From Mycobacteriaceae bacterium 1482268.1 (GTDB lineage Bacteria > Actinomycetota > Actinomycetes > Mycobacteriales > Mycobacteriaceae): DNA of 56,222 bases. The stretch lies in assembly GCA_001665255.1 (NCBI GenBank), contig LZSH01000452.1:1-56222 (forward strand), given 5' to 3'. Of this stretch, positions 1 through 9,339 are shown one piece after another (within the stretch, counting starts at the first letter, position 1; each line of letters begins with the position of its first letter). A program made the position numbers and the translations under genes. The notes beneath the pieces are model-generated. The model was not told the origin of the DNA, searched no databases, and worked only from the letters and a program-made list of their open reading frames with translations.

Positions 1-2718
1 GACTTCAAGGAGTCCAACTCGGACAGTTCCGCGATGATCGTGCTGGAGGGGCAGGAGCCGCTGGGCGAGGACGCTCGGCAGTATTACGCAGGCTTGATTC
101 GTGACCTGAGAAGCGACCCGAAGCATGTAGAGCACGTGCAGGACTTGTGGGGGGACCGTCTCACGTCGTCGAGCGTGCAGAGTCCCGACGGCAAAGCCAC
201 CTACGTGCAGGTGAATCTGGTCGGCGATCAAGGCACCGCGGAGGGAGACCAGTCGGTTGCCGCTGTCCGCAACTTGGTCGATCGATCGCCGCCGCCGGCC
301 GGTGTGAAGGCCTACGTGACCGGCGCCGCGCCGCTCGCGTCGGACATGCAACACAGCGGGAACAAGTCGGTTATCAAGATCACCCTGGTGACCGTGGTGG
401 TCATCTTCACGGTGCTGCTCCTCGTGTACCGATCAATCGTGACAGTCATTCTCCTGCTGCTCACGGTCGGCATCGAATTGGCGGCTGCGCGCGGAGTCGT
501 CGCCTTCCTCGGCTACTCCGATGTGTTGGTGCTGTCGACGTTCGCCGTCAACATGTTGGTTTTTCTCAGCATCGCGGCGGGAACCGATTACGGCATCTTC
601 TTTTTCGGTCGCTATCAAGAAGCGCGCCTTGCCGGAGAGGACCGGGAAACCGCCTACTACAGCATGTATCGAGGAGTTGCGCCGGTCGTGTTGGCGTCCG
701 GTTTGACAATCGCCGGAGCAATTTTCTGCCTGACCTTCGCTCGGCTGCCGTACTTCCACAGCATGGCCATCCCGTGCGCAATAGGCATGCTTGTCTCGGT
801 TGCAGTCGCGGTGACGCTCGTTCCGGCGATGGTGGCCATCGCAAGTCGATTCGGACTGCTCGAACCAAAGCGCACTATGCGATCGCACCGGTGGCGAGGG
901 ATCGGGACGGCGATCGTTCGCTGGCCCGTTCCGATCCTGGTCGCTTCCCTCGTGCTGGCGCTGCTCGGTCTGGCAACGTTGCCCGGATACGTAACCAGCT
1001 ACAACGATCGCCTCTACATCCCCAAAGACATCCCAGCGAATATGGGATATACGGCCGCCGAACGCCATTTCTCTCAGGCGCGGCTGATGCCAGATATTCT
1101 CCTGATCGAAGCCGATCACGACATGCGTAACCCCGCTGATTTCCTCATCTTGAACAAGGTGGCTAAGGCCGTTTTCAAGGTCAAGGGTATTTCGCGGGTG
1201 CAGGGCATCACACGGCCCGAGGGAACGCCCATTGCTCATACGTCGATCCCGTTCCTTCTCAGCTTGCAAAGTGCCAACCAGGTTCAACAGATGCATTTCC
1301 AAGAAGAGCGTATGAAGGACCTGCTCAAGCAAGCCGCTGATTTGTCCACAATGATCTCGATCATGCAGAAACAATACGGGATCATGCTGCAGATGAATGA
1401 CGTCACGCATCGTTTGATCGCAACTACACATGATCTTAGCGGCACTGTCGACGACGTACGGGATAAAATCGCCGAATTCGACGATTGGTTCCGACCGATT
1501 CGCAATTACTTCTATTGGGAGCAGCACTGCTACGACATTCCGATCTGCTATTCGTTGAGAGCCATCTTCGATGCGCTCGACGGCATGGACGCCATCAGCG
1601 ATAAATTCAAGGCGCTGTTGGTTCACCTCGATCAACTCGATGTGATCATGCCGCAGCTCACGGCACTGATGCCGCCGATGATCACGACCATGACACGCAT
1701 GCGAACGATGATCCTCACCATGCACAGCACCATGGCCGGCTTCATCAGCACGATGAACGAAGCGAATGACAACGTCTCTGCGATGGGTCAAGCATTTGAC
1801 GATTCCCATAATGACGACTCCTTCTTTTTGCCGCCGGAGACCTTCGAAAACGAAGACTTCAAGAAGGCGATGGACAATTTCCTTTCGCCTGATGGAAAGG
1901 CCGCCCGATTCATTATTTCGCATCGCGGCGCGCCGGCCACCACGCAAGGAATTGCCCGAATCGATCAAATCAGATTGGCGGCCGAAGAGGCCCTCAAAGG
2001 GACGCCCCTGAATGGCTCAAAGATCTACCTGGCCGGCGCGGCGTCTACTGCCAAGGACTGGCATGACGGCTCCACATATGATCTGTGGATTGCGGGAGTG
2101 GCCGCACTGTGCCTCGTCTTCATCATCATGCTGATCATCACCCGTGGTTTGATTGCTTCCCTCGTCATTGTCGGCACGGTCGCATTGTCGCTCGGCGCAT
2201 CGTTTGGCGTCTCAGTGCTGCTTTGGCAATACATCTTGGGCATCAACCTGCATTGGATGGTGCTGGCGATGTCGGTGATCATCCTTTTGGCTGTGGGGTC
2301 CGACTACAACCTGCTGCTCGTCTCCAGGATGAAGGAAGAAATCGGCGCAGGCATCAATACCGGCATCATCCGGGCGATGGGTGGCACGGGCAGGGTGGTC
2401 ACGACAGCCGGCGTGGTGTTCGCCGCCACCATGGCGTCGATGGCGGTGAGCGATCTGACGATCATCGGCCAGATCGGCACGACCATCGCACTGGGCCTGT
2501 TGTTCGACACGTTGATCGTGCGCTCGTTCATGACGCCGTCCATCGCGGCGCTGCTCGGGCGCTGGTTCTGGTGGCCGCAGCGAGTGCGCCCCCGTCCCGC
2601 CAGTTTCCTGCTCGAGCCAGTCGGGCCCCGGTGGGCGGCACGGCGTTACATGCTCGGCGAGGAGCGGCGGGGCGACGAGGACCCGGTCACCTCCCCCATC
2701 GTGAAACCTCGCGTCTAA
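1..2718 (+). CDS. MmpL-family RND transporter, 5' end missing
   Basis: Reading frame is open from the first base, so the true start and first membrane helix lie upstream; about 905 residues are present of a family normally near 950-1000. MmpL proteins are inner-membrane RND transporters that export lipids and glycolipids using the proton gradient. Two membrane blocks are visible (roughly residues 120-330 and 700-860 of the visible part) flanking a large, Met-rich, partly helical periplasmic domain. The paired Asp-Tyr proton-relay residues of MmpLs are present as GTDYGIFF in the first block and GSDYNLLL in the second. The visible N-terminal stretch ([16 protein letters not shown]) resembles the porter domain of the MmpL4a/b proteins of GPL loci. 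Position beside lipopeptide genes suggests export of the cluster product, but that is inference. It is followed by a same-strand hemophore-like gene after 184 bases. Confidence 0.93.
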   Translation, partial: DFKESNSDSSAMIVLEGQEPLGEDARQYYAGLIRDLRSDPKHVEHVQDLWGDRLTSSSVQSPDGKATYVQVNLVGDQGTAEGDQSVAAVRNLVDRSPPPAGVKAYVTGAAPLASDMQHSGNKSVIKITLVTVVVIFTVLLLVYRSIVTVILLLLTVGIELAAARGVVAFLGYSDVLVLSTFAVNMLVFLSIAAGTDYGIFFFGRYQEARLAGEDRETAYYSMYRGVAPVVLASGLTIAGAIFCLTFARLPYFHSMAIPCAIGMLVSVAVAVTLVPAMVAIASRFGLLEPKRTMRSHRWRGIGTAIVRWPVPILVASLVLALLGLATLPGYVTSYNDRLYIPKDIPANMGYTAAERHFSQARLMPDILLIEADHDMRNPADFLILNKVAKAVFKVKGISRVQGITRPEGTPIAHTSIPFLLSLQSANQVQQMHFQEERMKDLLKQAADLSTMISIMQKQYGIMLQMNDVTHRLIATTHDLSGTVDDVRDKIAEFDDWFRPIRNYFYWEQHCYDIPICYSLRAIFDALDGMDAISDKFKALLVHLDQLDVIMPQLTALMPPMITTMTRMRTMILTMHSTMAGFISTMNEANDNVSAMGQAFDDSHNDDSFFLPPETFENEDFKKAMDNFLSPDGKAARFIISHRGAPATTQGIARIDQIRLAAEEALKGTPLNGSKIYLAGAASTAKDWHDGSTYDLWIAGVAALCLVFIIMLIITRGLIASLVIVGTVALSLGASFGVSVLLWQYILGINLHWMVLAMSVIILLAVGSDYNLLLVSRMKEEIGAGINTGIIRAMGGTGRVVTTAGVVFAATMASMAVSDLTIIGQIGTTIALGLLFDTLIVRSFMTPSIAALLGRWFWWPQRVRPRPASFLLEPVGPRWAARRYMLGEERRGDEDPVTSPIVKPRV

Positions 2719-2902
2719 TTGGCTTGAAACGCTGGTCTTTCCGGCCGAGGAGTAACGTCGGTAGGACGTGCGTCGATACACGTAGAGCAGTTGGCGAAAG
2801 TTTGGCTTCTCAAAGTTGGTGGTAGAAACCAGATATGAGCTAGCTGACGCGAGGTGCGATTGTATGGATACAGTGGTGGAACTACTTGGGGAGGACCCAC
2901 AG

Positions 2903-3238
2903 ATGATCAAACTGTCTATGACCGGAATGGCTACCGCAGTCGGCGCGCTCGCCTTGTCCGTGGCGGGGGCTGGGATTGCGTCCGCCAGCCCGGATTTGGG
3001 CCCGGCCATAAATACCACCTGCAAGTACCCGCAGCTGGTACGTGCACTGAACGCCCAGGACGCGCAAGCTGGAGCGGCGTTCAATCAGTCACCACAGCTG
3101 AAAGCCGGTTTACAGATGTTCCTCGCGTCGGGCCCAGCACAGCGCCAGCAGATGGCCGAACAGATCGCGAACGCTCCACAGTTTGCCCCCTACATGGGCT
3201 CAGTTGAGCAAGCGTTCCTCACCTGCAATAACTTCTGA
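2903..3238 (+). CDS. Small secreted hemophore-like protein (TB8.4/Rv0203 family)
   Basis: 111 residues. The ATG at 2903 is chosen because GGGGAGGA lies just upstream and because a signal peptide starts immediately after it: a charged start (MIKLSM), a hydrophobic core (GALALSVAGAGIA) and an ASA cleavage site near residue 28. A longer frame from 2816 would bury the signal peptide. The mature part has two cysteines (in NTTCKYP and LTCNNF), the pattern of the mycobacterial hemophore-related family that includes Rv1174c (TB8.4), with the same closing CNN motif. Members are small exported helical proteins; Rv0203 binds haem, while others have no settled role. It follows mmpL on the same strand, a pairing seen elsewhere in mycobacteria. 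Haem binding here is not shown by the sequence. Confidence 0.85.
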   Translation: MIKLSMTGMATAVGALALSVAGAGIASASPDLGPAINTTCKYPQLVRALNAQDAQAGAAFNQSPQLKAGLQMFLASGPAQRQQMAEQIANAPQFAPYMGSVEQAFLTCNNF

Positions 3239-3325
3239 CAGGACTGAGCGAACGCTATTGCGTCAGCCCCCGGGCGTGGCCACCTCAGTCTGGTGACGGC
3301 GCCGCACGGTTCACGATGGGGGGCA

Positions 3326-3355
3326 GTTATCGGCGGCCAGTGCGCCGCCGATAAC
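3326..3355. terminator. Strong hairpin between convergent genes
   Basis: A perfect 12-bp inverted repeat (GTTATCGGCGGC / GCCGCCGATAAC) with a 6-base loop CAGTGC. It lies 87 bases after the hemophore-like gene and before the 3' end of the convergent acyltransferase gene. There is no long T-run, which is usual for mycobacterial terminators. It could stop transcription from both sides. The rest of 3239-3517 shows no gene. Confidence 0.6.
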
Positions 3356-3517
3356 CTTACTGGTCAAGGGCTTTCAAATGTGTGAGTGGTCCGCAGTATT
3401 GACCAGCTGTAGTGGTCGTCGAATCACGCTGTAGGACAATTGTTCCGTCCTCGATCTCCAGCAGCCGACCGACGTCCGCCTTGTGGTCTACTCGAGGAAA
3501 CGGCGATCACGAGCTCC

Positions 3518-5005
3518 CTACTCAATTGCGCCCGTCAAGCCGAACTCAGCGAGCGTTTGCGCGACACGGTCACGCAACGCCAACTTTGTGTTCTCGACAC
3601 CAGGTTGGTAGGCGCCGACAGTGATGGCAATCTTGTCGCCGATTCGCCAAGACTGGAGAGTCATTTGGCCGCGTGATCGCTCAAGCCACTGCCGCGTTAC
3701 GCCTTGCCCGATCACTCGAATGAGATGCAGTGTGTTGAGGGCAGCAGTGACATTGGCGTACTCGGCTTCGGTGCGGGTCAGGGCATAGACCAGCGGGCCG
3801 AGGTCGCCGAGATTAGAACAGAACACGGGGAGATCCGGGTCAACGACCATCGCGTCGGCCATGCGCTTCATTGCCCATTGCGGTGTGAACGGGGCCAGCG
3901 GAAGGAGTTGCAACGACTCGTCTGGCGTCTCGCGCAGCGTCTTGAGCGCCTGCTTGATGGCGACGCGGACGGCACGTAGATCCGTTGTTATGCCAGTTGG
4001 GTCGACGCTCAGGCGCGCATACGACACTGCAATCGCACGCGTATCGTCCTCAGTCCGTTCGCTGATCGGGAGTTGCAGGGTGACGGTCCCGTCGCCGGCA
4101 CGTCTGCGCCCCATGCGCTCTCCAAGTTTCGCGGCCAACCCCGCTACCAAAGTGTCACTTGTTCCGCCGAGAGCCTTCGCACGGCCATCCCAATCATCCC
4201 GATCGATATGGGCAGTGATGACCGGGATGACGACGACATCATCACCGTCGCCTCCACGGACGGTGACGGGTCGGGACGCAGGTGTCCCACCGTTCTGCTG
4301 GCGTCCCCGCGCCAGTCTTGCCGTCGCGGCAAGTGCTCGCGCGGCCGCGGGCACGTCTTGCGCTGTTCGGCGGGCATCCTGTAGTACTGCGCCCAGTTGA
4401 GAGCGCGTACGGGGCGGCGGGTAGCAATGATCACGCCTGTTGTCCAGCACTGCGTCAGCTATCGTGAGCGCAAGCCCGAAGCCGTCGATGAGGTAATGGG
4501 AAATCACTAGGCTGACCGCGGTCGCGCCATCCGTAAGCGGCAGGACGTTTATACGCCAGCCGGGCCCGCATTCCGGATCAGTAGGCATTTGGGAGCATTC
4601 ATCAGCCCAGTCGCTGAGTTCGGTGCGCGGGCGCGCGGAATGTGCGATATCGATGTCCAACGGTCCCGGAACTGCGACCCACCTATACCGGCCGAACGGT
4701 AGCGGCGAACGTTCGATGCGTCGTCCCGCCAATCCATAACCGAGATTGGCGTTGAACCGCCTCACGCCATCGAAGTCGATAACTTGGTCATAGATCCACA
4801 CGACCTGGATCACTACATTTCGGCCGATGGCGCGGTGCTGCGCATACAAGGCGTGGTCCATAAGCGCGAGTCGATTGTCCGGCTGTGCACCATCCTTGGA
4901 TGCGCGGCTCTCCGATGATGCACGCGAAGGACGTATCCGGATTGGCACTGTGATTAGCCTCCGCCGCGGGTGGGCCGGGGTGTTGCGGTCGAACCAATTC
5001 ACCAC
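3518..5005 (-). CDS. Pap-like acyltransferase of the condensation-domain superfamily
   Basis: 495 residues from a GTG at 5005, with no clear ribosome site. The recognisable fold begins near residue 43 (NRLALMDHALYA), so a shorter protein from the Met in that motif is possible. The active-site motif SHYLIDGFG is a variant of HHxxxDG with Tyr in place of the second His; the catalytic first position and the structural Asp-Gly are kept. A second conserved patch, SNLGDLG, lies in the C-terminal half, as in Pap and condensation folds. Pap enzymes transfer acyl groups from CoA or carrier proteins to hydroxyls of cell-wall lipids. In this setting it may acylate a sugar or a Ser/Thr hydroxyl of the lipopeptide (inference). 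It could instead be a WS/DGAT-type enzyme, but the SNLGDL patch and length fit Pap better. It ends 217 bases before the stop codon of the membrane acyltransferase on the same strand. Confidence 0.75.
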   Translation of the reverse strand: MVNWFDRNTPAHPRRRLITVPIRIRPSRASSESRASKDGAQPDNRLALMDHALYAQHRAIGRNVVIQVVWIYDQVIDFDGVRRFNANLGYGLAGRRIERSPLPFGRYRWVAVPGPLDIDIAHSARPRTELSDWADECSQMPTDPECGPGWRINVLPLTDGATAVSLVISHYLIDGFGLALTIADAVLDNRRDHCYPPPRTRSQLGAVLQDARRTAQDVPAAARALAATARLARGRQQNGGTPASRPVTVRGGDGDDVVVIPVITAHIDRDDWDGRAKALGGTSDTLVAGLAAKLGERMGRRRAGDGTVTLQLPISERTEDDTRAIAVSYARLSVDPTGITTDLRAVRVAIKQALKTLRETPDESLQLLPLAPFTPQWAMKRMADAMVVDPDLPVFCSNLGDLGPLVYALTRTEAEYANVTAALNTLHLIRVIGQGVTRQWLERSRGQMTLQSWRIGDKIAITVGAYQPGVENTKLALRDRVAQTLAEFGLTGAIE

Positions 5006-5222
5006 GTGAGATTAGCCGATCGGCCAGATCGCGTGGCGGCGGTCGACATCGATGCTGCGAGCAGGCGGACGACTGTTGGTCTGGACGAACACAGAGCCGA
5101 TCGGCAACGTGATGGCCAAAACCGTTGCCAGGCTACGCGCGTCGCTGATTTTAAGGCCTCATCGGTTGTGGTGTTCACTTCATCGCTGTTGGCGCGTCGG
5201 TGTCGGCGATAGTTCCTAACGC

Positions 5223-7403
5223 TCAGGGGCCGGCGAGCGCACGGTCGGCCAACGCCGCGAGCGCCGGTGCCAACACGCGGGGGTATTCCATTGTCACGTG
5301 ATCCTCGTCGAAGTACACCAGAGTGTTGCCGATGATGACCGGGCAGGTATCGGCGGTGCAGAACAATTTGATGACGTCGGCATATTGTCCGCCGGCATTT
5401 GTTGTGGCGGCGGCTTCAGCTGCAACGCCGGATTCGTTTACCGCCAGCGACCTTGATATTGAGCAGTACGTCGCGTCATCGAGGTGCGCCGACAGGCAGA
5501 TACGCGCCACCAAGCGCGGATCCGGGATCGGACCAAGCACCAAGACCTTCGAGCCGAAGCCGCGCAGCTCCTGCACTAAGCGGGTCAAACTCTCGAGCCA
5601 CGCCGGGTCGTATGGCTTGAAACCCGGCAGATAGCCGTTGCCGGCGCCGTACGAGCGCCACATACTCACGACGACCAGTTGCGGGCGCTCGGCACGTAAC
5701 CGGGCGATAACGTCGGCACGCCATTGCTCGCATTTGGTCATGACGCGACGGATCGCGTCGGCGATGGGCAGATCCTGCAGCGGGCAGCCCGCCTTGACCA
5801 GCATCTCCAATCGCCAGTGCCGTTGCTCGGCGATCTCCCGGAATCCCGGTGCCCACATCGCGGAATGCGAATCACCGACTAGAGCAACCCTTGAGTCCGA
5901 GGCGCTATCGCCCGCAACGCATTCCGGCTGTCCGCCTTGGAAAAACGTGCGCATGCAGCTGTTGAGGAACATGGGCTGAAGCTCGGCCGCGACGTCAGCC
6001 AATGGCGGATCCAGATTCGACGGTACGGCTTTCAACTCGGCGCCTGCGGCGACGGCGTCCTGCACCTGCGCGAATGCGTGCTGTATCGCCGCGTTGTACA
6101 TGTCGACGTTGGAACCCGTATACGAAGGCGCCGCCGCGATGATCAGCGGTGCAGCCGGTGCGCCACGACCGACCGGGGTAGGCACCGTTACCAGAAGCGC
6201 GACTCCTACGCAGACCGCCATCGCGGTGGCGACACCACCAAGCGCAAGACTGCGGAGCGGCGACCGGCGTAGGAAATCGGCAAAGCGGAGCGGATTTTCA
6301 ATGAGATGTAGCGTGAGCACCGCCAACCCGCCGGAGACGAGGACCGCGGCCAATCTGCCCGCCAACCCTAGCGGGTGGCCCAGAGCTGCTGGTACAAGCA
6401 CCAATACCGGCCAGTGCCACAGGTACCACGAGTACGATATCCGGCCTACCGCCCGCATCGGCGGCAAGGCCAAGGCCCTACCGCATCCGTGAGAAGGTGT
6501 AGCGCAGCCGGCGCCGATCACGAATACCGTGCCGAGAGTGGGTAGCAGCCCGGCGACTCCGGGATAGATGGTGGTCGGCTGAAATAGGATGCAGGCCAGC
6601 AGGATCAGCCCCATCCCTGCCCATCCGGCGATCGCGGCAAGTTGTGCCGGAAGTCGGCGCCACTGGCCGGCCGTGAGCGCCACCAGGCCGCCGACCGCCA
6701 GCTGCCAGGCACGCGTGGGTAGCGAAAAAAACGCCACACTAGGGACCACGTAACTGATCGCCAGCGACAGCGCAAACGATATGGCCGCAACCAACGCAAG
6801 GACCACGACGTAAGGCCGAGGCTGGTAGTCGGCGTCGAGCGGGCTGCGCCGACGCACGCGCCGGATAAGCCACGCCGTACCAATGATCATGATGGGCCAC
6901 ACGAAATAGAACTGTTCCTCGACGCCCAGGGACCAATAGTGCTGGAACGGCGACTCCGGCAGGAAGGTGTCGAAGTAGTTACGCCACTGCATAGCGAACC
7001 GGTAGTTACCGACATACAGTGCGCTCCAGATACCGTCCATGAGGACTGAGGGGACCTGCAGCGGGGGCAAAAAGAGAGCCGAGCCGATTGCGGTGACAAT
7101 GCCGACGAGCGCCGAGGCTGGCAGTAGTCGGCGCGCCCTGGCCCCGTAGAAGCGGCGCAGCCGCACGGTGCCAGAGGCGTTGACCTCGCGCCAGAGCATT
7201 CCTGTGATAAGGAAGCCGGAGATGACGAAGAACACGTCGACGCCGATGTACCCACCACCCACGCCAGGCACCTCGGCGTGGAACAGGACAACGGCCAATA
7301 CGGCGGCAGCGCGCAGACCTTCGATGTCCGGGCGAAACCCCAATTGAGCGGAGCGCCCGCCCCGCAGGCCTTCAACGGTAGTAACGCTGCGGGTTTGGTG
7401 CAA
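5223..7403 (-). CDS. Membrane O-acyltransferase, AT3 (OafA-like) fused to SGNH domain
   Basis: 726 residues. The start is TTG at 7403, supported by GAGGGAG five bases upstream. Residues about 20-400 form an acyltransferase-3 domain with around ten membrane helices; the signature FRPDIEGLRA, the catalytic-type His in VVLFHAE, and GVDVFFVISGFLI are all present. Residues about 500-725 form an extracytoplasmic SGNH esterase-like domain: VGDSHSAMW carries the nucleophile Ser, and DEDHVT near the C-terminus supplies the Asp/His pair. AT3-SGNH proteins acetylate sugars or lipids on the outer face of the membrane. GPL loci carry an AT3 acetyltransferase (atf), so acetylation of a sugar on the glycolipopeptide is the simplest role. 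It is transcribed divergently from gtf1. Confidence 0.88.
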   Translation of the reverse strand: MHQTRSVTTVEGLRGGRSAQLGFRPDIEGLRAAAVLAVVLFHAEVPGVGGGYIGVDVFFVISGFLITGMLWREVNASGTVRLRRFYGARARRLLPASALVGIVTAIGSALFLPPLQVPSVLMDGIWSALYVGNYRFAMQWRNYFDTFLPESPFQHYWSLGVEEQFYFVWPIMIIGTAWLIRRVRRRSPLDADYQPRPYVVVLALVAAISFALSLAISYVVPSVAFFSLPTRAWQLAVGGLVALTAGQWRRLPAQLAAIAGWAGMGLILLACILFQPTTIYPGVAGLLPTLGTVFVIGAGCATPSHGCGRALALPPMRAVGRISYSWYLWHWPVLVLVPAALGHPLGLAGRLAAVLVSGGLAVLTLHLIENPLRFADFLRRSPLRSLALGGVATAMAVCVGVALLVTVPTPVGRGAPAAPLIIAAAPSYTGSNVDMYNAAIQHAFAQVQDAVAAGAELKAVPSNLDPPLADVAAELQPMFLNSCMRTFFQGGQPECVAGDSASDSRVALVGDSHSAMWAPGFREIAEQRHWRLEMLVKAGCPLQDLPIADAIRRVMTKCEQWRADVIARLRAERPQLVVVSMWRSYGAGNGYLPGFKPYDPAWLESLTRLVQELRGFGSKVLVLGPIPDPRLVARICLSAHLDDATYCSISRSLAVNESGVAAEAAATTNAGGQYADVIKLFCTADTCPVIIGNTLVYFDEDHVTMEYPRVLAPALAALADRALAGP

Positions 7404-7969
7404 AGCTGCTCCCTCGGAACGACAACACGCGCTTGAACATAGGTATTGTTACATCCCGGCAATTCAAATGTGCCGTTGTGTGCGTTTACAGCAAAATTCT
7501 GGACGTAGCGTCTTCGATAAGGAGGACGACACGACGTCTTCGCGCAAGGCCCGCAAAGCGCATTGATTTCTACGCCGCGCAGGATTCTCACATAGCCTAC
7601 ATTTTTCACGAAAATCACTGTGACGTTGCTGTGGCGTTAACTTCCAGATGGTGAAACTGGTTGCCCTGCAAGGGCTCATGCCGCTTCGGTCGTTAGACCG
7701 ATCGCGCAGCTGTCCGCCGGCAATCACCAACTAAAAGATGATTCTTCCGCGACGGCGTGGGTATACTTAAGTTGTCAAATATGTAATTCGGCCGGGGATA
7801 GTCTGCGACACCAATTCAGTGCCACGATGATCGTCGTCCGAAACTGTGGGATCTCAGGGCAGCAGCGCGAGTTTTTGCGGATGAATCCACCGCGCAGCTG
7901 ATCGGGGGAGGCAAGCTGTCGCTTTCATGTCACGAAAGCGTACAACTGAGTGAAAGGCTAGGATTCCCA
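7404..7969. promoter_or_regulatory. Divergent intergenic region with inverted repeat near gtf1
   Basis: 566 bases with no convincing gene, AT-richer than the surrounding DNA, between the divergent starts of the AT3 acyltransferase and the first glycosyltransferase. Both promoters should lie here. A 7-bp inverted repeat, CGCTTTC-atgtcac-GAAAGCG, spans 7920-7940 and ends 29 bases before the GTG of the glycosyltransferase, where an operator or an mRNA leader hairpin could sit. No confident -10/-35 pair was identified. Confidence 0.45.
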
Positions 7970-9235
7970 GTGAAGTTTGTGCTGGCATGCTATGGAACTC
8001 GCGGCGACGTCGAGCCCTGCGCCGCAATCGGCCGTGAGTTGCTGTTCAGGGGTCACGAGGTGCACTTGGCCGTCCCTCCCGACCTAGTCGAATTCGTGGA
8101 GACAGTTGGGCTACCGGCAGTCGCCTACGGACCGGATGCGCGGAAGTGGCAGGACCTGCATCGCGATTTCATGACGCACTTATTCCGCAACGTCTGGGCG
8201 ATTAAGCACCTGATCAGGCTAGGTCGCGAAGATTGGGCGTTGTATGCGCAATCCTGGAAGGAGATCGGCACGACGCTGGTCTCGCTTGCAGAAGGGGCCG
8301 ACGCGCTGCTCACCCTTGTGATAGGGCAGGAGCCCGCTGCCAATGTCTCCGAGTACTACGGCATTCCATTGGCCAAATTGCATACCCGTCCGTTGTACCC
8401 GAATAGCCAGCTCACACTGCCCGTGCTGAAGCCGCTGATCCGGTTCGCAATGACGATGAGAGATTGGCTGAGTTGGCCCGTCACGAAGCGGCTCGAGGAC
8501 GCGCAGCGCCGCGAATTGGATCTGCCGAAAGCTCGTTGGCCTTGGTCAGGGCGGATCGCCGAACGCCGGGCGCTGGAAATTCAAGCCTACGATGAGGCAT
8601 GTTTTCCTGGGCTGGCTGCCGAATGGGCGGAATGGAATGAGCAGCGGCCCATTGTCGGCGCGCTGACTATGGAATTGCCGACGGACGCCGATGAGGAAGT
8701 CGCGTCGTGGATTGCGGCGGGAAAACCGCCGATCTTCTTCGGCTTCGGCAGTACCCTCGTCAAATCCCCCGCCGACATGCTCGCGATGGTGAGCGAGGTG
8801 TGTGCGCAGTTGGGCGCGCGGGCGCTGATTTGCTCCGCCGAAAGCGACTTCAGCGATCTGCCCCGTTTCGAGCACGTCAAGGTGGTGGGTACGGTGAATT
8901 ACGCGGCAATCTTTCCTGCCTGCCGCGCGGTGGTGCACCACGGTGGCGCGGGCACTACGGCCGCAGCACTCCGTGCGGGGGTCCCGCAGCTGATCATCTC
9001 GACGTGGCTCGACCAAGCGCTCTGGGGTGAGCGTGTGAAGCGACTGAAAGTGGGCGCTGCCCAACGCTTTTCCACGTCTCACCAATCGCTGACGGCGGAC
9101 TTGCGCACCATCCTCGCGCCGGAATATGTCACGCGGGCTCGTGCGATCGCCACGCAGATGAGCAAGCCCACTGAAAGCATTGCCGCCGCGGCAGATCGGT
9201 TGGAGGCCTTCGGCCGTTCCGCGCGAATTGGCTAA
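7970..9235 (+). CDS. GT1 glycosyltransferase, GPL GtfA/rhamnosyltransferase type (copy 1)
   Basis: 421 residues from a GTG at 7970 with AAAGG upstream; all three copies in the window begin with the same KFVLA-YGTRGDVEP block, which fixes the start. GT-B fold: the N-terminal acceptor domain carries Asp13 in TRGD, the position of the catalytic base in the vancomycin-type GtfA/B enzymes, and the C-terminal donor domain carries HHGGAGTT at residues 323-330, which binds the nucleotide-sugar diphosphate. Relatives glycosylate the peptide or earlier sugars of mycobacterial GPLs using dTDP- or UDP-sugars. It likely adds one sugar of a multi-sugar chain; the sugar and acceptor cannot be told from sequence. 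The next gene is convergent, 104 bases on. Confidence 0.9.
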   Translation: MKFVLACYGTRGDVEPCAAIGRELLFRGHEVHLAVPPDLVEFVETVGLPAVAYGPDARKWQDLHRDFMTHLFRNVWAIKHLIRLGREDWALYAQSWKEIGTTLVSLAEGADALLTLVIGQEPAANVSEYYGIPLAKLHTRPLYPNSQLTLPVLKPLIRFAMTMRDWLSWPVTKRLEDAQRRELDLPKARWPWSGRIAERRALEIQAYDEACFPGLAAEWAEWNEQRPIVGALTMELPTDADEEVASWIAAGKPPIFFGFGSTLVKSPADMLAMVSEVCAQLGARALICSAESDFSDLPRFEHVKVVGTVNYAAIFPACRAVVHHGGAGTTAAALRAGVPQLIISTWLDQALWGERVKRLKVGAAQRFSTSHQSLTADLRTILAPEYVTRARAIATQMSKPTESIAAAADRLEAFGRSARIG

Positions 9236-9339
9236 AGCCATGAGAATCCTCGGGCCGCGGGCTTAACTTGCAGAGTTCGCGGCACGCCTACCGAAGGCAC
9301 GAGCTAGGGACGGGTTGCGTTGTGCGCGTTCGGGATACG

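Noticed and set aside
433..1968. Long minus-strand reading frame of 511 codons opposite mmpL
   Set aside because: Its translation is low-complexity Arg/Asp/His-rich text with no domain, and the plus-strand frame is a clear MmpL; it is a shadow caused by high GC.
2816..3238. Longer 140-residue version of the hemophore-like protein
   Set aside because: The extra 29 residues are unlike protein, precede the signal peptide, and lack a ribosome site, whereas the ATG at 2903 has GGGGAGGA upstream.
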